A stretch of DNA of 64,000 bases from Callaeas wilsoni (lineage: Eukaryota > Chordata > Aves > Passeriformes > Callaeidae): NCBI GenBank assembly GCA_013398955.1, contig VWPU01013673.1, positions 40,007-104,006 on the forward strand, given 5' to 3'. The notes under the pieces were generated by a model that was not told the origin of the DNA, did not search any database, and was given only the letters and a program-made list of their open reading frames with translations. The first letter of the stretch is position 1, and each line of letters begins with the position of its first letter. Positions 1 to 12,400 of the stretch are shown here, piece by piece. The position numbers were made by a program, and so were the translations under genes.

Positions 1-147
1 GTCTAGTCCTTTACATATACTTCTGCTCAGAGATGGCATATGGTTGCATTGTTCCTCAGGGATAACATTCACTGTCCTAGAAACATGGAGGAATGTGTAA
101 CCTACACAGTGCATTGCAGAAATTCTTCCTTGATTTTGTACCATCAA

Positions 148-350
148 CTAATTTATTGCACCAGTCAGGGAATACAGCTGTGACATTGCTTCTATTATAG
201 TCCTTATCCCATTTAGGAAAATTTGCCTGTGTGATAATGTATAGAAATTTTCCACTTCAGCAAGAGGAGAGTCCTCCTTGCTCCCAACTGCAAGAATTAT
301 GTTCGATACAGTGACAATCAGACTTCTTATTCCTGATGCAACAATTAGTC
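148..350 (-). CDS. candidate 3'-terminal coding exon, unidentified gene
   Basis: On the minus strand a good splice acceptor (pyrimidine-rich, TTTCTCTTTCAG) ends at 351. It is followed by 67 in-frame codons ending in a TAG at 148-150. The frame is entered in phase 1, the same phase as the three better-supported minus-strand exons at 41-48.5 kb, so it could be the last exon of that gene after a very long intron, or of another gene. The peptide opens with a hydrophobic stretch (LIVASGIRSLIVTVSNIIL) and then has an amphipathic, helix-like part with the core AEVENFYTLSHRQIFLNG. I recognise no family. No AATAAA is seen in the 147 bases left in the window, so the 3' UTR, if real, runs off the edge. 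The stretch is open, but no homology supports it. Chance is a real alternative. Confidence 0.35.
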
Positions 351-441
351 CTGAAAGAGAAACAAGATCATGTCTTCTCATGAGAAGAAGGAAGAATATG
401 AAATGACTCCTCAAAAGACATTGGTGACATTTAAATTGCAT

Positions 442-1167
442 CTTATTCCTTCCTCACAAAACAACTAGCTTCCAATTTGAGCATACCAGCTACAGGAACC
501 AGATAGGACTCATAAGGTGTCTCATCCCACCCCAAATGAGAAAGTAACATGCAGGTGCCCAGATATTCATGATCAAAAAGTGTAATCTTTATTACTTATA
601 ATCATTAATTGATCCATCACTAGGCAATTCATTCTTTTCTCTCCTTCTAAACCACTTCTTTCCTTTTCTTAACTTCAAAACCTGGTACTTGCAGGCAATA
701 ACAAATGTAGAAGAAAATTAACAAGTGTTATTTGTTGAAAAGTGTTGAGTCAGGCTAAAGTGTTTAGGAGTTTAAGTCTAATTCAAAACACATGATTGTC
801 AAAAACTGAAGAGACATTGAAAAAATCCAAACGAGAAGTTTTGCTTTGAAATGGTGTTTCACATTTTTATCCAGCATTAAGTAAATGGTAAACATAAAAG
901 TTTTGTTTTAGTTAGATGAAAAGCTCAGCTTGATCTTTTATTTTCTCTCTGTCCACTCCACTCCCCCCCAAAACCCCAATCTCCAACAGACATTTTGCCA
1001 TGCGAGAAACACACCAATTCCTTGTGTCTGACCCAGAGCTAAGCATTATCCTAACTTTCTGTTTTAGTTACTCAGCCAAAGCAGCCCAATGCTTATTGCA
1101 AAATTCTAACTCATGTATGTGGCTGAAAATTTTGTTTGCTTTGATTATCCTTCTTCCTGTGGAAGGT
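442..1167. other. non-coding stretch, no feature seen
   Basis: AT-rich single-copy sequence between the candidate exon and the first LTR. I see no open frame of note, no RNA gene and no repeat. Confidence 0.5.
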
Positions 1168-1711
1168 TGTATTTGATTTGCATGGTTAGGTTTTGGTAGT
1201 GGGAAGGGCTGGAGGGGTGGCTTCTCTGACAACCTACTAGAAGCTTCCCTCATGTCTGACAGAGCCACTTCCAGCCAGCTCCAAGATGGACCCACCTACC
1301 ATGGCCAAGTCCATCAGCAGTGTATGAGAAATCCTCCCCACAAGGAAGAAGGAGCAGTAGAGACAATGTTTGAGGAACTGACTGTAACCCCCATTCTCTG
1401 TCTTCCTGTGCCCTGTGGAGGAATAGGTAGAGAATCAGGAATAAAGTTAAGTCCAGGAAGGAGGAAGGGGTGGGAGAAAGGTGTTTTAAGATTTGGTTTT
1501 ACTTCACATTAGCCTACCCCAATTTCATTAATAAATTTAATTATTTTTCCCATGTCAAGTATGTTTTACCTGTGTCAGTAATTGGTCAATGATCTCTCCC
1601 TGTCCTTATCTCAAAACATGATCCTTTCCTTATATATTCTCTCCCGATGTCCAGCTTAGGAGAGGAGTGATAGAGTAGCACCTGGTGTCTAGCCAAGGTC
1701 AACCCACCACA
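1168..1711 (+). mobile_element. old LTR of the TGTATTGG/ERVL-like avian type, internally reduced
   Basis: The element starts TGTATTTGATTTGC and ends CAACCCACCACA, both typical of a common avian LTR group. The motifs GAAGCTTCC, CATGTCTGACAGAGCC and GCTCCAAGATGGACCCACC match in order with the LTR at 45,135-46,180, as does the 3' part (GGTGTTTTAAG, then an AATAAA signal near 1,530). The middle of that LTR, including its ATATTTAAG box, is missing here, so this copy has lost several hundred bases. Flanking five-base words do not match, which fits an old or rearranged insertion. No internal retroviral genes flank it, so it behaves as a solo LTR. Family assignment is by pattern memory. Confidence 0.65.
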
Positions 1712-4195
1712 CAGCTCATCCTCCTTGCTCCTTGAAAAGGACTGGGATTTTGTTTCCATCCACAATGGAACATCTCTTTATGAAAACAATGATGTAGCTT
1801 TTACCCCAAACATATGGAGAGGTTTGAATTATGTTTGATTATCAAATATAGAATAAGCTTTTCCACCTAATCTTCTAGGTGGCTTTACATAGTATCTAAT
1901 TTCTTCCATACATGCTTTATTCAGGAAACTCAGTCATCACTTGGTGTAACCAAACCTTTGCCAGTGTATTCATTATATTTTTATCTGCTTTTATGTATTT
2001 CCATAATAAGCTTGTAGGCAAATAACATATATTAAACCAAAACTAATCTCTTTCATCACTGATGTTATCCTAGGTCAAGTGGAATGCAAACTGTCAAGCA
2101 AACATAAAACTCAACGTCAGTGTGAGAAGGACTAGAAATTGTTTGGCTTCATGGATGATTTAGGCACAATTATGTGCCAAAGCTCCAAAACCAGGATACC
2201 TTCAATATGCTAATGCTATTTCTCCTCATAGAAAAATTAATGTTATGCACTTAGGTCGTGTGCTAAATTGGAGTAATGTTATTTAAATTCACTTACTAAA
2301 CAAGTATTCAAAACCTTTTCCCAAGAGCATTTATTCTTGTTTTTCCTTGCTTTAAAGAGAATGCAAGCACCTTCAAATAGCATTTTGTTTTCTTTGAAAA
2401 AAAAAATCACTCCAAAATTTCTCATCCGTTAGACATACCGATAACAGAGATGAATTAACTTATGATGCATATTTCTTCTTTATTTTATTGATCTTCTGAA
2501 CTTTGCTTCTTAGGCCTCATATGTCTCTGGTGCAATGGAAGAAAGAAAATACCATAACTATACAGAATTTATTTCTTCATGGTCTTAATTATCTTTGAAA
2601 AGGCTTTCAAATGGCTTTAGTAGGAGACAGGATCGTCCAGTGCTGAGAACTGAGTACTTAGATTTGAACACCTTCGTTTTATTTTGAGCACTTGGAATAG
2701 CTTCAATGGTGCTTTTCAGGTGGAAAAGCTGCAGATTATGTCTGAGCCCACTTTAGCACTCAGGGTGACAAGAAATACCCAGGTTTTGAGGAAAAAGCTT
2801 ACAAAATTAAAAGGTCACTCCTTTACATCCTGTAAGATGCTGAGTGAATCCACAAAGGAATTTAAAAGGAATTAAAAGTGGCAGATTTGGTGATCTGTCT
2901 CAGCAACTGCAAATACCTCTGTCATTTGTAGTGGGAAAGACTGGATTATAGATTATGCAAGATGCAATTACTCAGACTATTATTTCACCTCATTGTGCAC
3001 TGCATCAGTAGTAATTGTTTTATGATATTAAAGGCCATACAAGAATTTGCAATTTCTTTTGTCATTTCACTCAGTGCTTAGATGGAGTTAGGTTCTGGGG
3101 GAGGAGCAGAGCTTGCAATAAATAATTTCATTTTGAAAAACCTATGCTTTTAATTAGTAAGGGTAGAAGCTACTTTCAAACACCATGTCAGCTTTGCTAT
3201 GAACACTTGAACATCCTTCCTGAGTTAGACCAAAAGTCCCTTTAGCTCTCCATCATCTGCATGACAACATTTCACAGCAGAGATCTTAATGAACAAAAAC
3301 CAAAATCAGAGCATCAGAAAACCCCACTACAGTTTTCTGTGTTCCAGAGGGCCGACGCAGAGGTCAAATCTCTGACTTGAATATACTCTGATGGATTTTT
3401 CTTCCATTACTTTGCCTAATTGTCTTTGGAGCCCTGGTACTTTTGTGTACTGGGCACTGATGCAACACAATTCAAAATTTACTTAGGCATTATGTGATAA
3501 ATCATATCTTTTTTTCTTCTCAGATTTACTCTTTGATAAGTTTGTTTGGTAATTCCCTTCTTGGATTGTGAGAAAGAGTGAGTAATTGTTCCCTTTCACA
3601 TTCTTGGTGCCACTAATAATTTCATTTACTTTTTATTAGACTCTACCTGGAACTCTGTTTCTAGGCTAAAGAGTCATAGCACGTGAACTTTGTGTATTGA
3701 ACTTTCCTTTAAGTGTAACCCTTTGCTATCTGCTATGTCAGCCTGTAACACTGACAGTCTGTGTTACACATACGTTTATTGCAATGTGACAAGAGAATCT
3801 GAGTTTAATAAAAATGAGATAACCTCTCACTTTTTTCCCCTATATTTTCAATAGTATAGTCATGGATAATTCTGCTGTCATCTTGTGCTTCCTTCAGAAT
3901 TAAGTCCAGTTATAATGATTCAGAAATTTGAACAGAGAAAAAAAGGACCATGCAAGAACCTCACAAACACTTTCACTCACAGGGATTCAAGCAGGCTAAC
4001 TAGTTTGTGAAAAAACTGCCAAAACCCCTACCCACAGAATCCTTAATCCACATCACACTGTCCTGCAGTCTGCATTCAGCATTTTTTTTTAATAGGAGAG
4101 AAAATAAGTTTTTCTTTTAAATGCAATTTGAAAACCATAGGGTTTGGTCTTGTCCTGATAGCCTGGCCTGGCACTGGATGCCATTGGGAGGTGTC
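1712..4195. other. non-coding stretch, no gene seen
   Basis: AT-rich sequence with short unrelated open frames of about 60-70 codons. One strong-looking plus-strand acceptor (TTTTTCTTCTCAG near 3,523) has no donor that leaves an open exon. Nothing else is supported. Confidence 0.5.
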
Positions 4196-5519
4196 TGTCT
4201 TGGTTTAAAAGACAGGCGTCTGCCAAGGAAGGCTGGGAACCTTCCCGGAATGGAAAATGTGACCCCTTCCCTCCAAATTACTATAACTTTGAAATTATGG
4301 TGCTTTCAGGCAAAGATATTGGAAAAGGAATAACAGTTCTTTACTTTTATTTATTTACATATATATATATATATAAACAAGGCAGACAAACAACAACAAT
4401 GGCAGCAACATCAGACAAAAAACCCAGAAACCCACTAACAGCCTTCTCTCGGCCGCAGGCGCTTTCCCCTTTGGTGTAGTTACGGTCACAGCCGGCAGGG
4501 GCGCTGTTGGCTCCCAGCTGGCAGGGCAGGTGCCATGATTCCCCCACGGCTGCAGGGGGCGCTGTGAAGCGAACTCAGCCATCTCTCCACATGGCAATGG
4601 AGGCTCGGGTGGCAAGACAAAAGGAAAAGGAGTTCCCCTTGCGGAACTTACAGGGACCAGCCAATCTCAGTGCCTCTCTGGGTGGTGGGCTGGACTGTAG
4701 CAGGGACCTTGGAACAGTAGATTGGAACAGCAGAGACAAGCACACCCCAGGTGGCAGACAAAGTGTAGCAAGAACCCTGAAGCCATGGCCGGAGCAGTGG
4801 GGATCTGGGTGGACAAGGGGTGTTGAGTTAAAGTGTAGGAAAAAACCCCAAAGCAGTGGCAGAAAACAGCAGGGGCTGGGCAGCCCTGGGAGGAAAGAGA
4901 AGGTGGTGGGATGGTCTTGTTTCTGGTTTTCCCCTGGCTCTCACATTTCTCACATGCTGTCCTGGGGATGCCCGCAGCAGCCAGACTCCTGCAAGCAGCC
5001 AGGAGGTTCTCCCTCCAGAGAGGGCGACGGGGTCAATGTTCCAAGCTTCCCCTGAGGTACCCAAGCAGACAGTGAGGATCCCTCCCAGTGAGGTCAGGTG
5101 TTGAAAAGGTCCCAGTTCAATGACCACTCTTTGTAGCAGAGGCTCACCCACAGTAAAGAGAAGCAGTGAAAGACAAAACTCTGCAGCAGCAGCAGTCCGG
5201 CACCAAAAGCACAGCCGTCTGCCCTCCAATCCCCCAGACAGAGAAAGAGAGAGAGGGCTGACCCTAGCTGCTGACCCCCAGCCAAGGCTCGCAGTATCTC
5301 TGCGCTTCCCAGGAGCACAGAGCTTCCACCTAGCCATCATGCTCATTCCTCCAACTGCAGCAAAATTGCAGCAAGTTGCATCCCTTCCCCCCTCCTCCCC
5401 ATCCTGGCCATATCTTTTGTCTCTTAAGTACCCGTCATTCCCATCTCTTAGGCAACAAATGGAAGAAGTCCCTGAGAAAAAGAAAAAAAAACAAAAAAGA
5501 AAAATCCTAAGTTTCAACA
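4196..5519 (-). mobile_element. solo LTR, 1,324 bp, target duplication GTGTC
   Basis: Read on the plus strand the element runs from TGTCTTGGTTTAAAAGAC to CTAAGTTTCAACA and is flanked by the identical five bases GTGTC at 4,191-4,195 and 5,520-5,524. TG...CA ends plus a perfect 5-bp duplication mark an LTR left by recombination between two LTRs. Orientation is taken as minus because AATAAA-type signals read on that strand near 4,345-4,355, close to the 3' end. The interior is GC-rich. A short TA run lies at 4,361-4,376. Its first 400 bases match the LTR at 16,862-17,997 closely, so both are one family. Several overlapping open frames inside are by-products of GC-rich LTR sequence, not genes. 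Confidence 0.85.
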
Positions 5520-5524
5520 GTGTC

Positions 5525-6604
5525 CTAAGGCCTCTCTGAGCAGCACTGTGTTTTTGGCAGCTGGAGAGGAAGGGGTGGAGGTAAAGGGCAGAGATTTATC
5601 TGGAGCAGCAGAGCTGGCCGCCATCAGAGGCAGTGATGGGAGAGGTCAGCACTCCTCTTCCACTTGGTGCAAACAGCATCACGTCTCTGATTTATGCTTG
5701 GTGAGGAGCAGTAGTCAATACAGAACAGATGTTATGCTAAACTCTCACCTCAGTCTAAATGCTTCTGAGTGTCCTCCAACTGTGTTGAGAGAGCAGATTT
5801 TGAAAGTTTGATCTGGAGCAGATTTTGAAAGTTTGAGTTAGACAGGGAGAATAAATGCCAGCTGTTAAAATGAACAGCTCTTCTAAGACTTTGGACTCCA
5901 AAATATCACTGAAAGAGATTAATTACTGTGCAAAACTGACAGTCAGTTTCCTTGCTGTATGGGTATACTTATACGCTTAGTAATTCTGTGTGAAATGAAA
6001 GATGAACCACAGTGGATTTCCATTTGAGTATGTCAGTGTCTATAAATATATAGCTTCATAGTCCAGCAGGCAAAAGTTAAAAATGCCTTGCTATAAACTA
6101 GAAACTGATAGCAGAAATGGACTCACAGTGGGTGTTGGTATCACAACACAGAAAAGTTGTAGAAGTCACTGGCATTTATATTAATGATCAAAGTGAAAGC
6201 CAGTACTCAAACTTGACAAACAATGTAAGTTCATCAGAGACACTGAAGGACTGAGATGTGTATTCAGGCAAGGCTATTTCAGAAAATGATATTCAATATA
6301 TGCTAAGTGGACTACTTAAAGTCTTAGGTGTTCAGAGCATTGCATATTCATTCTTTTTCCTCTTTCGATTACCTCTGTTGATATGTGTTAGTATTTGCAC
6401 TAGAACTATTGCATTTAAATGAGAAAGAGGCTGAATCACATCCACAGCTAGGGTAGTTGAAGGGAAGTTCTATTATATCCAATGGGAAATTTGGCTAGGA
6501 AACCAAAACATCTGCTCCACCAAGCAGAAAAACAATTCAAAGCAAGTTCTATGCTGGTATGTTCTTACTGGAGCTGATGATGTAGCTAACAGAAGTAAAA
6601 AGCT
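5525..6604. other. non-coding stretch
   Basis: Single-copy sequence between the solo LTR and the first CR1 tail. Apart from the short direct duplication listed separately, no feature is seen. Confidence 0.5.
5791..5836. repeat. short direct duplication, period 25
   Basis: The 21-base word starting GAGCAGATTTTGAAAG occurs at 5,791 and again at 5,816, separated by TCTG. It lies just outside the solo LTR and looks like a local slippage duplication. Confidence 0.8.
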
Positions 6605-6790
6605 GTCACAGAATCATAGGAAGTTAAGGGGTTGGAATGGACCTTAAAGATCATCTAGTCCTCAATCTACCCTGCCATGGACAGGGACACCTACCACTAG
6701 ACCAGGTTGCTCAAGGCCTTAGCCAACCTGGCTTTGAACACTGCCAGGTTTGGGACATCCACAGCCTTTCTGGGTTGACTCAGTTCGCCG
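6605..6790 (-). mobile_element. CR1 LINE 3' end, truncated
   Basis: The plus strand shows the reverse complement of a CR1 tail. It begins TCACAGAATCATAGG and continues with GGTTGGAATGGACC, AGATCATCTAGTCC, ACCAGGTTGCTCAAGGCC and GGGACATCCACAGCC. These words mark the CR1 3' UTR, so the element lies on the minus strand and is cut off on its 5' side near 6,790. Such short 5'-truncated copies are normal for CR1 retrotransposition. Confidence 0.9.
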
Positions 6791-9700
6791 CAGGGAACTT
6801 CCAGAGAAAACTTTGCGTTTTCCCTTGCTTCATTAGTGGGAATGGGAGGGGTTAAAGTTCTTGTAAGTGTAGGTGGCATAGGAAGAGAAGCTCTGAGCTC
6901 TGTTTCAGATCCTTGGTGTGATTCAGCAAATCCTTTAAAAAGTTCAGAAATACTTACTGCTCAAATAATGTCATTTAAGTCCACATGCCCCAAATGATTG
7001 TCCTTCCTTCTGGGTCATCTTTTCTCTTAAAAATGTAGCTAATTATATGTGTCACAGGATTGTTATGATCCTGTTAATGACAGTAAATCAGGCTGAATGT
7101 TTTAGTTGGGAAACATCGTGGAAGTGTAGTACTGTTGTTAAGGCTGTTAGTACTGCCTATTGTAGATTATGCTGGAAATGTGACAACTCAGTCTAAATAA
7201 ATCAAATAAAATTCTGAAAGCCTAATTCTTTAAGACAGTGTCTTAGAATTGCATCAGTGAGCAAGATTTTGTAGTAGCAATTTACAGGGGACCATCCTGA
7301 AAGGAAAGGTTCCCCTGCTATCTGCATGGTAGAAGATACCAACTCACTAGTAGATCTGTGCAGCCGCTGTATACATTCATCACAGACAATGCAATCCAGC
7401 AGCAAAGATCTTTTTTTTGCCAGTCATTTTTCTCCTTTGCCCAGATACCATTAAAAAAAAAAGGCAATATATTTATTGAATGCAAAAGAAATTGGTTTCC
7501 TGAAAGGGACCAAAAGATGTTTTGATGCAATAATGTCTTCCAAGGTATTCCCAGCCCTACAGGTAAATTCATCTCTCCTTGGGCTGAATCTCCTTGGTTG
7601 AGAGAGTCTTTCAAATGTGCTTTCAAACTGCTGATATAAGCATTGTCAGAAAAACAGTAGCTAAACAGGGTGCCAGGTGTACTCAGGTAACCAGTTAGAA
7701 CAGCCAAGATAGAGTAAAATAGTCAAGTTCCTGTTTGAAGTTTCCAGAGGATTTCTAGAGATGGTTATGAGACGAATTGGATAGACTGTCCTCTTTCATT
7801 AGAAACTGTCCATTTTCACTAGAAATAACAAAAAAGTTTTCTTGTCTATACTTCTTTCTCAAAGAGATCTGTTTATTGTGAAGATGCACTTGTAGTATAA
7901 CTACATAGAAAACAGTTATGTTTGTACATTCAGGGTAATATTAGTCAAATATAGCCTAATTATGAGGCCAAGGGATTATAAATATTTGACAGAGGAGTCA
8001 AGCAGATTGTAAAATGCACATATTTTGTTATATGTTTGATGCCTCTCCATACTTAAGGCTGTGTTTTTCACTGAAAGCTCAATGGGAGAAAAGAGCTTTT
8101 AAAATGTAGTGTTCTTTTGTGTTTGGAGCATTTTCTTCTCTTCATTTCAAACCACATGTACAACATTCTTGCCTTCATAAGCAAAAAGGTACTGGAAAAG
8201 CTGTTGATCAAAGATGATCAGAGAGCACTACAGCAAAAAAACCTATTAAAATCTCTTGATCTAAGCATGTTATATGATCTTCTTGATGCCTAAATTTGAA
8301 TTCCAGTTGGATTAGTCTGATCATAATAGATTTCAATTAGTTTAGGACAATGATATTTCCAGTTGAGCCTGTAAGAGGCATTGCCTTGGTGTACCTCACC
8401 TTGCACCCTTTCAACAGTTAAGCAAAGCTTCACTGCTTGCAGACAATGAGGCTGTCTAAACTGATACCCTTATTTTACTTTCCCAGATTACCTACCCCTT
8501 GGACAAAGTGGAGAAAGGCAGCATTTGACACATTTTTTTTTCCCCCCCAGATACGGAAGAGTAAAAATATATTTAAAAAGAGACTGCATATCTTTTTCAT
8601 CATTTTATCTGACCTTCTTCATTCCTGTTCTCCTGCTCCTGAAAAGACCAGTTTCTGGGAAAGGCATTAAACAACTTTCGAAACACTCCTCCTCTCACTG
8701 GCTACGTCACAGCTAAGGACTCTCGGTTCAAGGGTGGGGGCCTTGTTTTTTTGGTTAATTTTGTTTGTTTGTTCATGTATGTATGTTTTTTATTGTTTTT
8801 TTTGGGAATTTTTTTGTGTCAAATTGTGATTACATGATGCATTTGGTTCCATTTTTCTGGACAGGTCAAGCAAATAGAAGAAAGTATTCTTCAAAAGCTG
8901 GTTTTGCCCTTTGCTATGCCTCAGCTCGTGAAACCAACACTAGGATGATGCAAAAGAATATATCAGAAAAAAAACCCCAAACCAAAAATTCCTTGATAAT
9001 AATTCACTTTTACTCGTTCTTTTTACTGAAAGCCTTTTCCAGTGGCTAGTAGACAGAATTTGACATCAGTTTTATTCCTGTAGAAGATTTTGTTAATAAG
9101 AACAGTGAATTTGTAGAGCCATTTGACTATTTCTTGGGATTTGATATCTTTTGCAGGTAATACAATGATAGAAAAATATTTTTCTTTCTAAACAGCAGTC
9201 AGACTCACTCAACCCTTGATTTTGTTCTTTTTTGGCAGTTAGGAAAGGAATAACCAATGAAAGCAATATTCTCTTTGGGCAAATTTTTTTGTCAGACTCT
9301 GAGAACATGTATTAATGTATTGCATGATGTGCCTGCTTAACTTGATATTGCAGAAAATTATCTATTTCCCACATTTTTTCATGGCCCACTAGTAATAGCT
9401 GTTTGCCTGACCTGAAGATCTAGGAGGAGAGGGGCATCAGGCAATCGCACAGATCAGTTCTTAGTTTCATCTCAGTTTGCTCTTTCATCAGTGACTGAAT
9501 GGACAGGCCAATGAAAAGGAAAAGGATTGTTGGATAAGCATAGACAGAAAAAACCAAAACAAGAATGTATGAGGAACATCAAGCACGTATGTCTTTCTGG
9601 CTTGGGATCTTCATAGGAATCCACCTAATTGTAAGCAATTTTTCCTGTTTATGTGGAAGTCAAGACATATACCTATACATACAACTATTTTTGTTGAACA

Positions 9701-10705
9701 GCTTGCTGTTCAGGATGAGGTCATGCTGTATTACTCATATACGTATTTTTTAAGGAATCATACTCCCATCATGGATCTTTTCTATGTAGAGAAGATGCAA
9801 AACATTGGCTTAGGAAGGTAAATCTTTAGTATTTCCTTTTCATGTTCAAAAGCACAGAACTTTGCAACTAGAATTTGGGTCTCTGTTCCTGCATAAACTC
9901 TGCATATATAGGGAGGAGCACCCTGTGACACTAGCAAAAATTACAGCAGTAAGCTCAGACTAAATCCATTTTAAAAGTGAACACATTCTTACTTAAGAGT
10001 GTTTAGTATCTGGGATTTTCATTATTGAGGGTAGAGATATTTTAAGGGAGTTTTTTGTACTCCAGTTTGAATTTGTTCAAAGCCAGAGATTTAGGTTATG
10101 TTCATGCTGTGAAAATGTTGCATTTCAATCATGCGTTTTCAGAAAGAAGTACAAAAATTATTCTTGAAGTTTTTAGAACTCTCAGTTGGCTTTACTGAAC
10201 CAGCCCATTTAAATAAAATATAAGGGGGACATAGTGTTCCTATTTGTGAGTTTGTGGTTCAGTAGTAGCTCTGGTGTAAATTTTTGAGGGAAGTGAAATG
10301 CTGGGAGAACACTGGCTCCACCTGAGCACATTCCATGTTGTGACAGGCTGTGTCACCTATTAGCATTTTTTGATTCCTCTTTCCCCTACTCCATCAGCAT
10401 TCAGCCTCAATGAGAGTAGTAGAATATGAATTCCAGCCCTGAGCAGGCTCTTTGAAGGCACATTGATGAAATAACAGTAATGCTGAACTAAATACCACAG
10501 TAGTGACAGTCTATGCTTAGTTAAACTTCCTGGAGTCAGGGAAAATATACCCTAACAGAGGGTTTGGTCAGAGGAGCAGAGTGATATAGTCAATATTTTT
10601 TAAGTTACTCTTACCTTTCACAGTGACTAAAGATGCCTTAGATTATGCACACTAGAAAAACAGCATTTTTAAAAAAAAATGATATATTTTTCTTCACCTG
10701 TTTCT
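6791..10705. other. non-coding stretch
   Basis: AT-rich single-copy sequence. A T-rich patch with GTTT and GTAT reiterations lies near 8,745-8,820. Open frames of up to about 129 codons (for example minus strand 7,318-7,707) have no recognisable domain and no supporting splice structure. No RNA gene seen. Confidence 0.45.
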
Positions 10706-10708
10706 GAT

Positions 10709-10793
10709 ATTCCCTTTCCCTTTCCCTTTCCCTTTCCCTTCCCTCTTTCTCTTTCTTTCTCTTTCTTTCTCTTTCTTTCTCTTTCTTTCTCTT

Positions 10794-10824
<31 letters not shown>

Positions 10825-10915
10825 TTCTCTTTCTCTTTCTCTTTCTCTTTCTCTTTCTCTTTCTCTTTCTCTTTCTCTTTCTCTTTCTCTCTTTTTTTCT
10901 TTCTTTCTTTCTTGC
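10709..10915. repeat. long polypyrimidine microsatellite (CCCTTT then CTTTCT/CTTTCTCTTT units)
   Basis: About 200 bases contain only C and T on the plus strand. They begin as CCCTTT hexamers, pass into CTTTCTTT-type and then TTTCTC units, and end in TTTC repeats. The minus strand is therefore pure purine and reads as an artificial Lys/Glu/Arg frame, which is not a gene. Strand asymmetry with mirror symmetry of this length can form triplex (H-DNA) structures. Confidence 0.95.
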
Positions 10916-12183
10916 TTAATTCATAGCTGGTCCGTCCTTGTTTATCATGCACTGACAGAAAGGTGTGAAATCAGGCTGGAAAATGTTTTTCCTCAATTAT
11001 TAGGGTTATTCACTACTGGCAGGAGCTAATAAAGGAAGTGGTAGATTTGATGTCTCTTGAGGGCTGCAAAACAGAGTTGCTGTTCTAGACGAGATGCTAT
11101 AGGCAAAGTTACTGATCTCAGCACACAGGTGTACAGCAAAATGCTTTTTAAATACAGAGACAGTCAGAGATAGACCTAACAGTCTCCTCCTTTTAACCTA
11201 TTTGTGTATGCTACAGTGGATTATTAGCATTTTTTAGATTTTTTTTGTTGTAATTTTAAAAAATAAGTGAAATTCATTAGCTGGGAAAACTTATAAAGTG
11301 AAAGTGAAATCTAGAAATCAAAATCCTACAAAGAGACTGGGCAAGGTGAAAGTATCTATTTGGGGTGGCCTCCTTATTTTGCCCCCTCACCTTCCTGAAA
11401 CACTCTGCAGCCTTGTGCTGGTGCATCATAAGCCAAAGTATGGTATGTTTAGACATCTCCAAGTTAAACTAGAGATCAGCCACTGTGCAAATATGTAAAA
11501 AATAATAAAAAATAATGATAAAAAATACATAGCTGCTTTCTCTTATTTTATTCCACAAAAGAAACCAATCAAAATCTGGAAAAGGATTAGATGTTCATCA
11601 GCTAATGGCCTATGTTTATAGTGTGAGAAAGGATTTCTGTTTTTCATCTTTACCTAATTTTCCCCAGGTGTATAGAAATTATGTTTTCAGATGCCTTTCT
11701 TTTCCATCCTCAGTAAGACTACACAAGCAATGAATAACCCAGAAATTCTGCATATATTGGGTCCATACCATTTGCCTCATGCTGAAATTTTACAGAATTA
11801 TGTGGGAGCACCCTTATGTAGGCACAAAGGAGTCTACTGGTGCCAAAGTGCTTTTTGCAGAGGGCAGCACAGGCTGGGAAGCTATGCGATGAAGATTACA
11901 CTCTTCCACCTCTGCACAGAGACTGCTGATGCTCTCAGAAAGCTCTGCCTAGGTGAAAGAGCACCACATCTTCTGCTTCCCAGAAACTGATGTATAGTTT
12001 GAGAGGGAGAATCTAGGCACTTTTCCCTCTTAAAATAGAGAGGATGCCATTGCAAGTATCCCTATCAGTGTTTTGTTCTTTATATGGGACTGGTGTTCAG
12101 GTAACTAGCAGACCTTGGATTCATGGTGACATAGTGCTGGGATTCCTGAACACACTATAGAAAAAAAAAGTCAATATGTTTTC
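10916..12183. other. non-coding stretch
   Basis: AT-rich sequence with short open frames on both strands and no recognisable feature. Confidence 0.45.
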
Positions 12184-12400
12184 AGAGAATCATAGTATTA
12201 GAATAGTTTAGGTTGAAAGGGACATAAAGGATATATAAAAGCCATCTATTCCAAAGCCCCTTGCAATGTACAGGGACATCTTCAACTAAGTCAGGTTGCT
12301 CAGAGCCTCATCCAACCTGATCTTGAAGGCTTCCAGGGATGGGGCATCTACTGCCTCTCTGGGCAACCTGCTGTAGTGTCTCACCAGTGTCTCAGTGTTT
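12184..12400 (-). mobile_element. CR1 LINE 3' end, truncated
   Basis: The plus strand carries AGAATCATAGTATTAGAATAG, GGTTGAAAGGGAC, CAGGTTGCTCAGAGCCTCATCC and CTTCCAGGGATGGGGC in the order of a reversed CR1 3' UTR. The element lies on the minus strand and is 5'-truncated around 12,400. It is more diverged than the copy at 6.6 kb, and an extra ATATATAAAA-like insertion sits near 12,230. Confidence 0.9.

Noticed and set aside
4507..5539. Long open frames of up to 229 codons on both strands
   Set aside because: They lie inside a GC-rich solo LTR with defined ends and target duplication. No domain is visible, and both strands are open at once.
10638..11029. Lys/Glu-rich and Ser/Leu-rich frames
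   Set aside because: These are translations of the polypyrimidine microsatellite.
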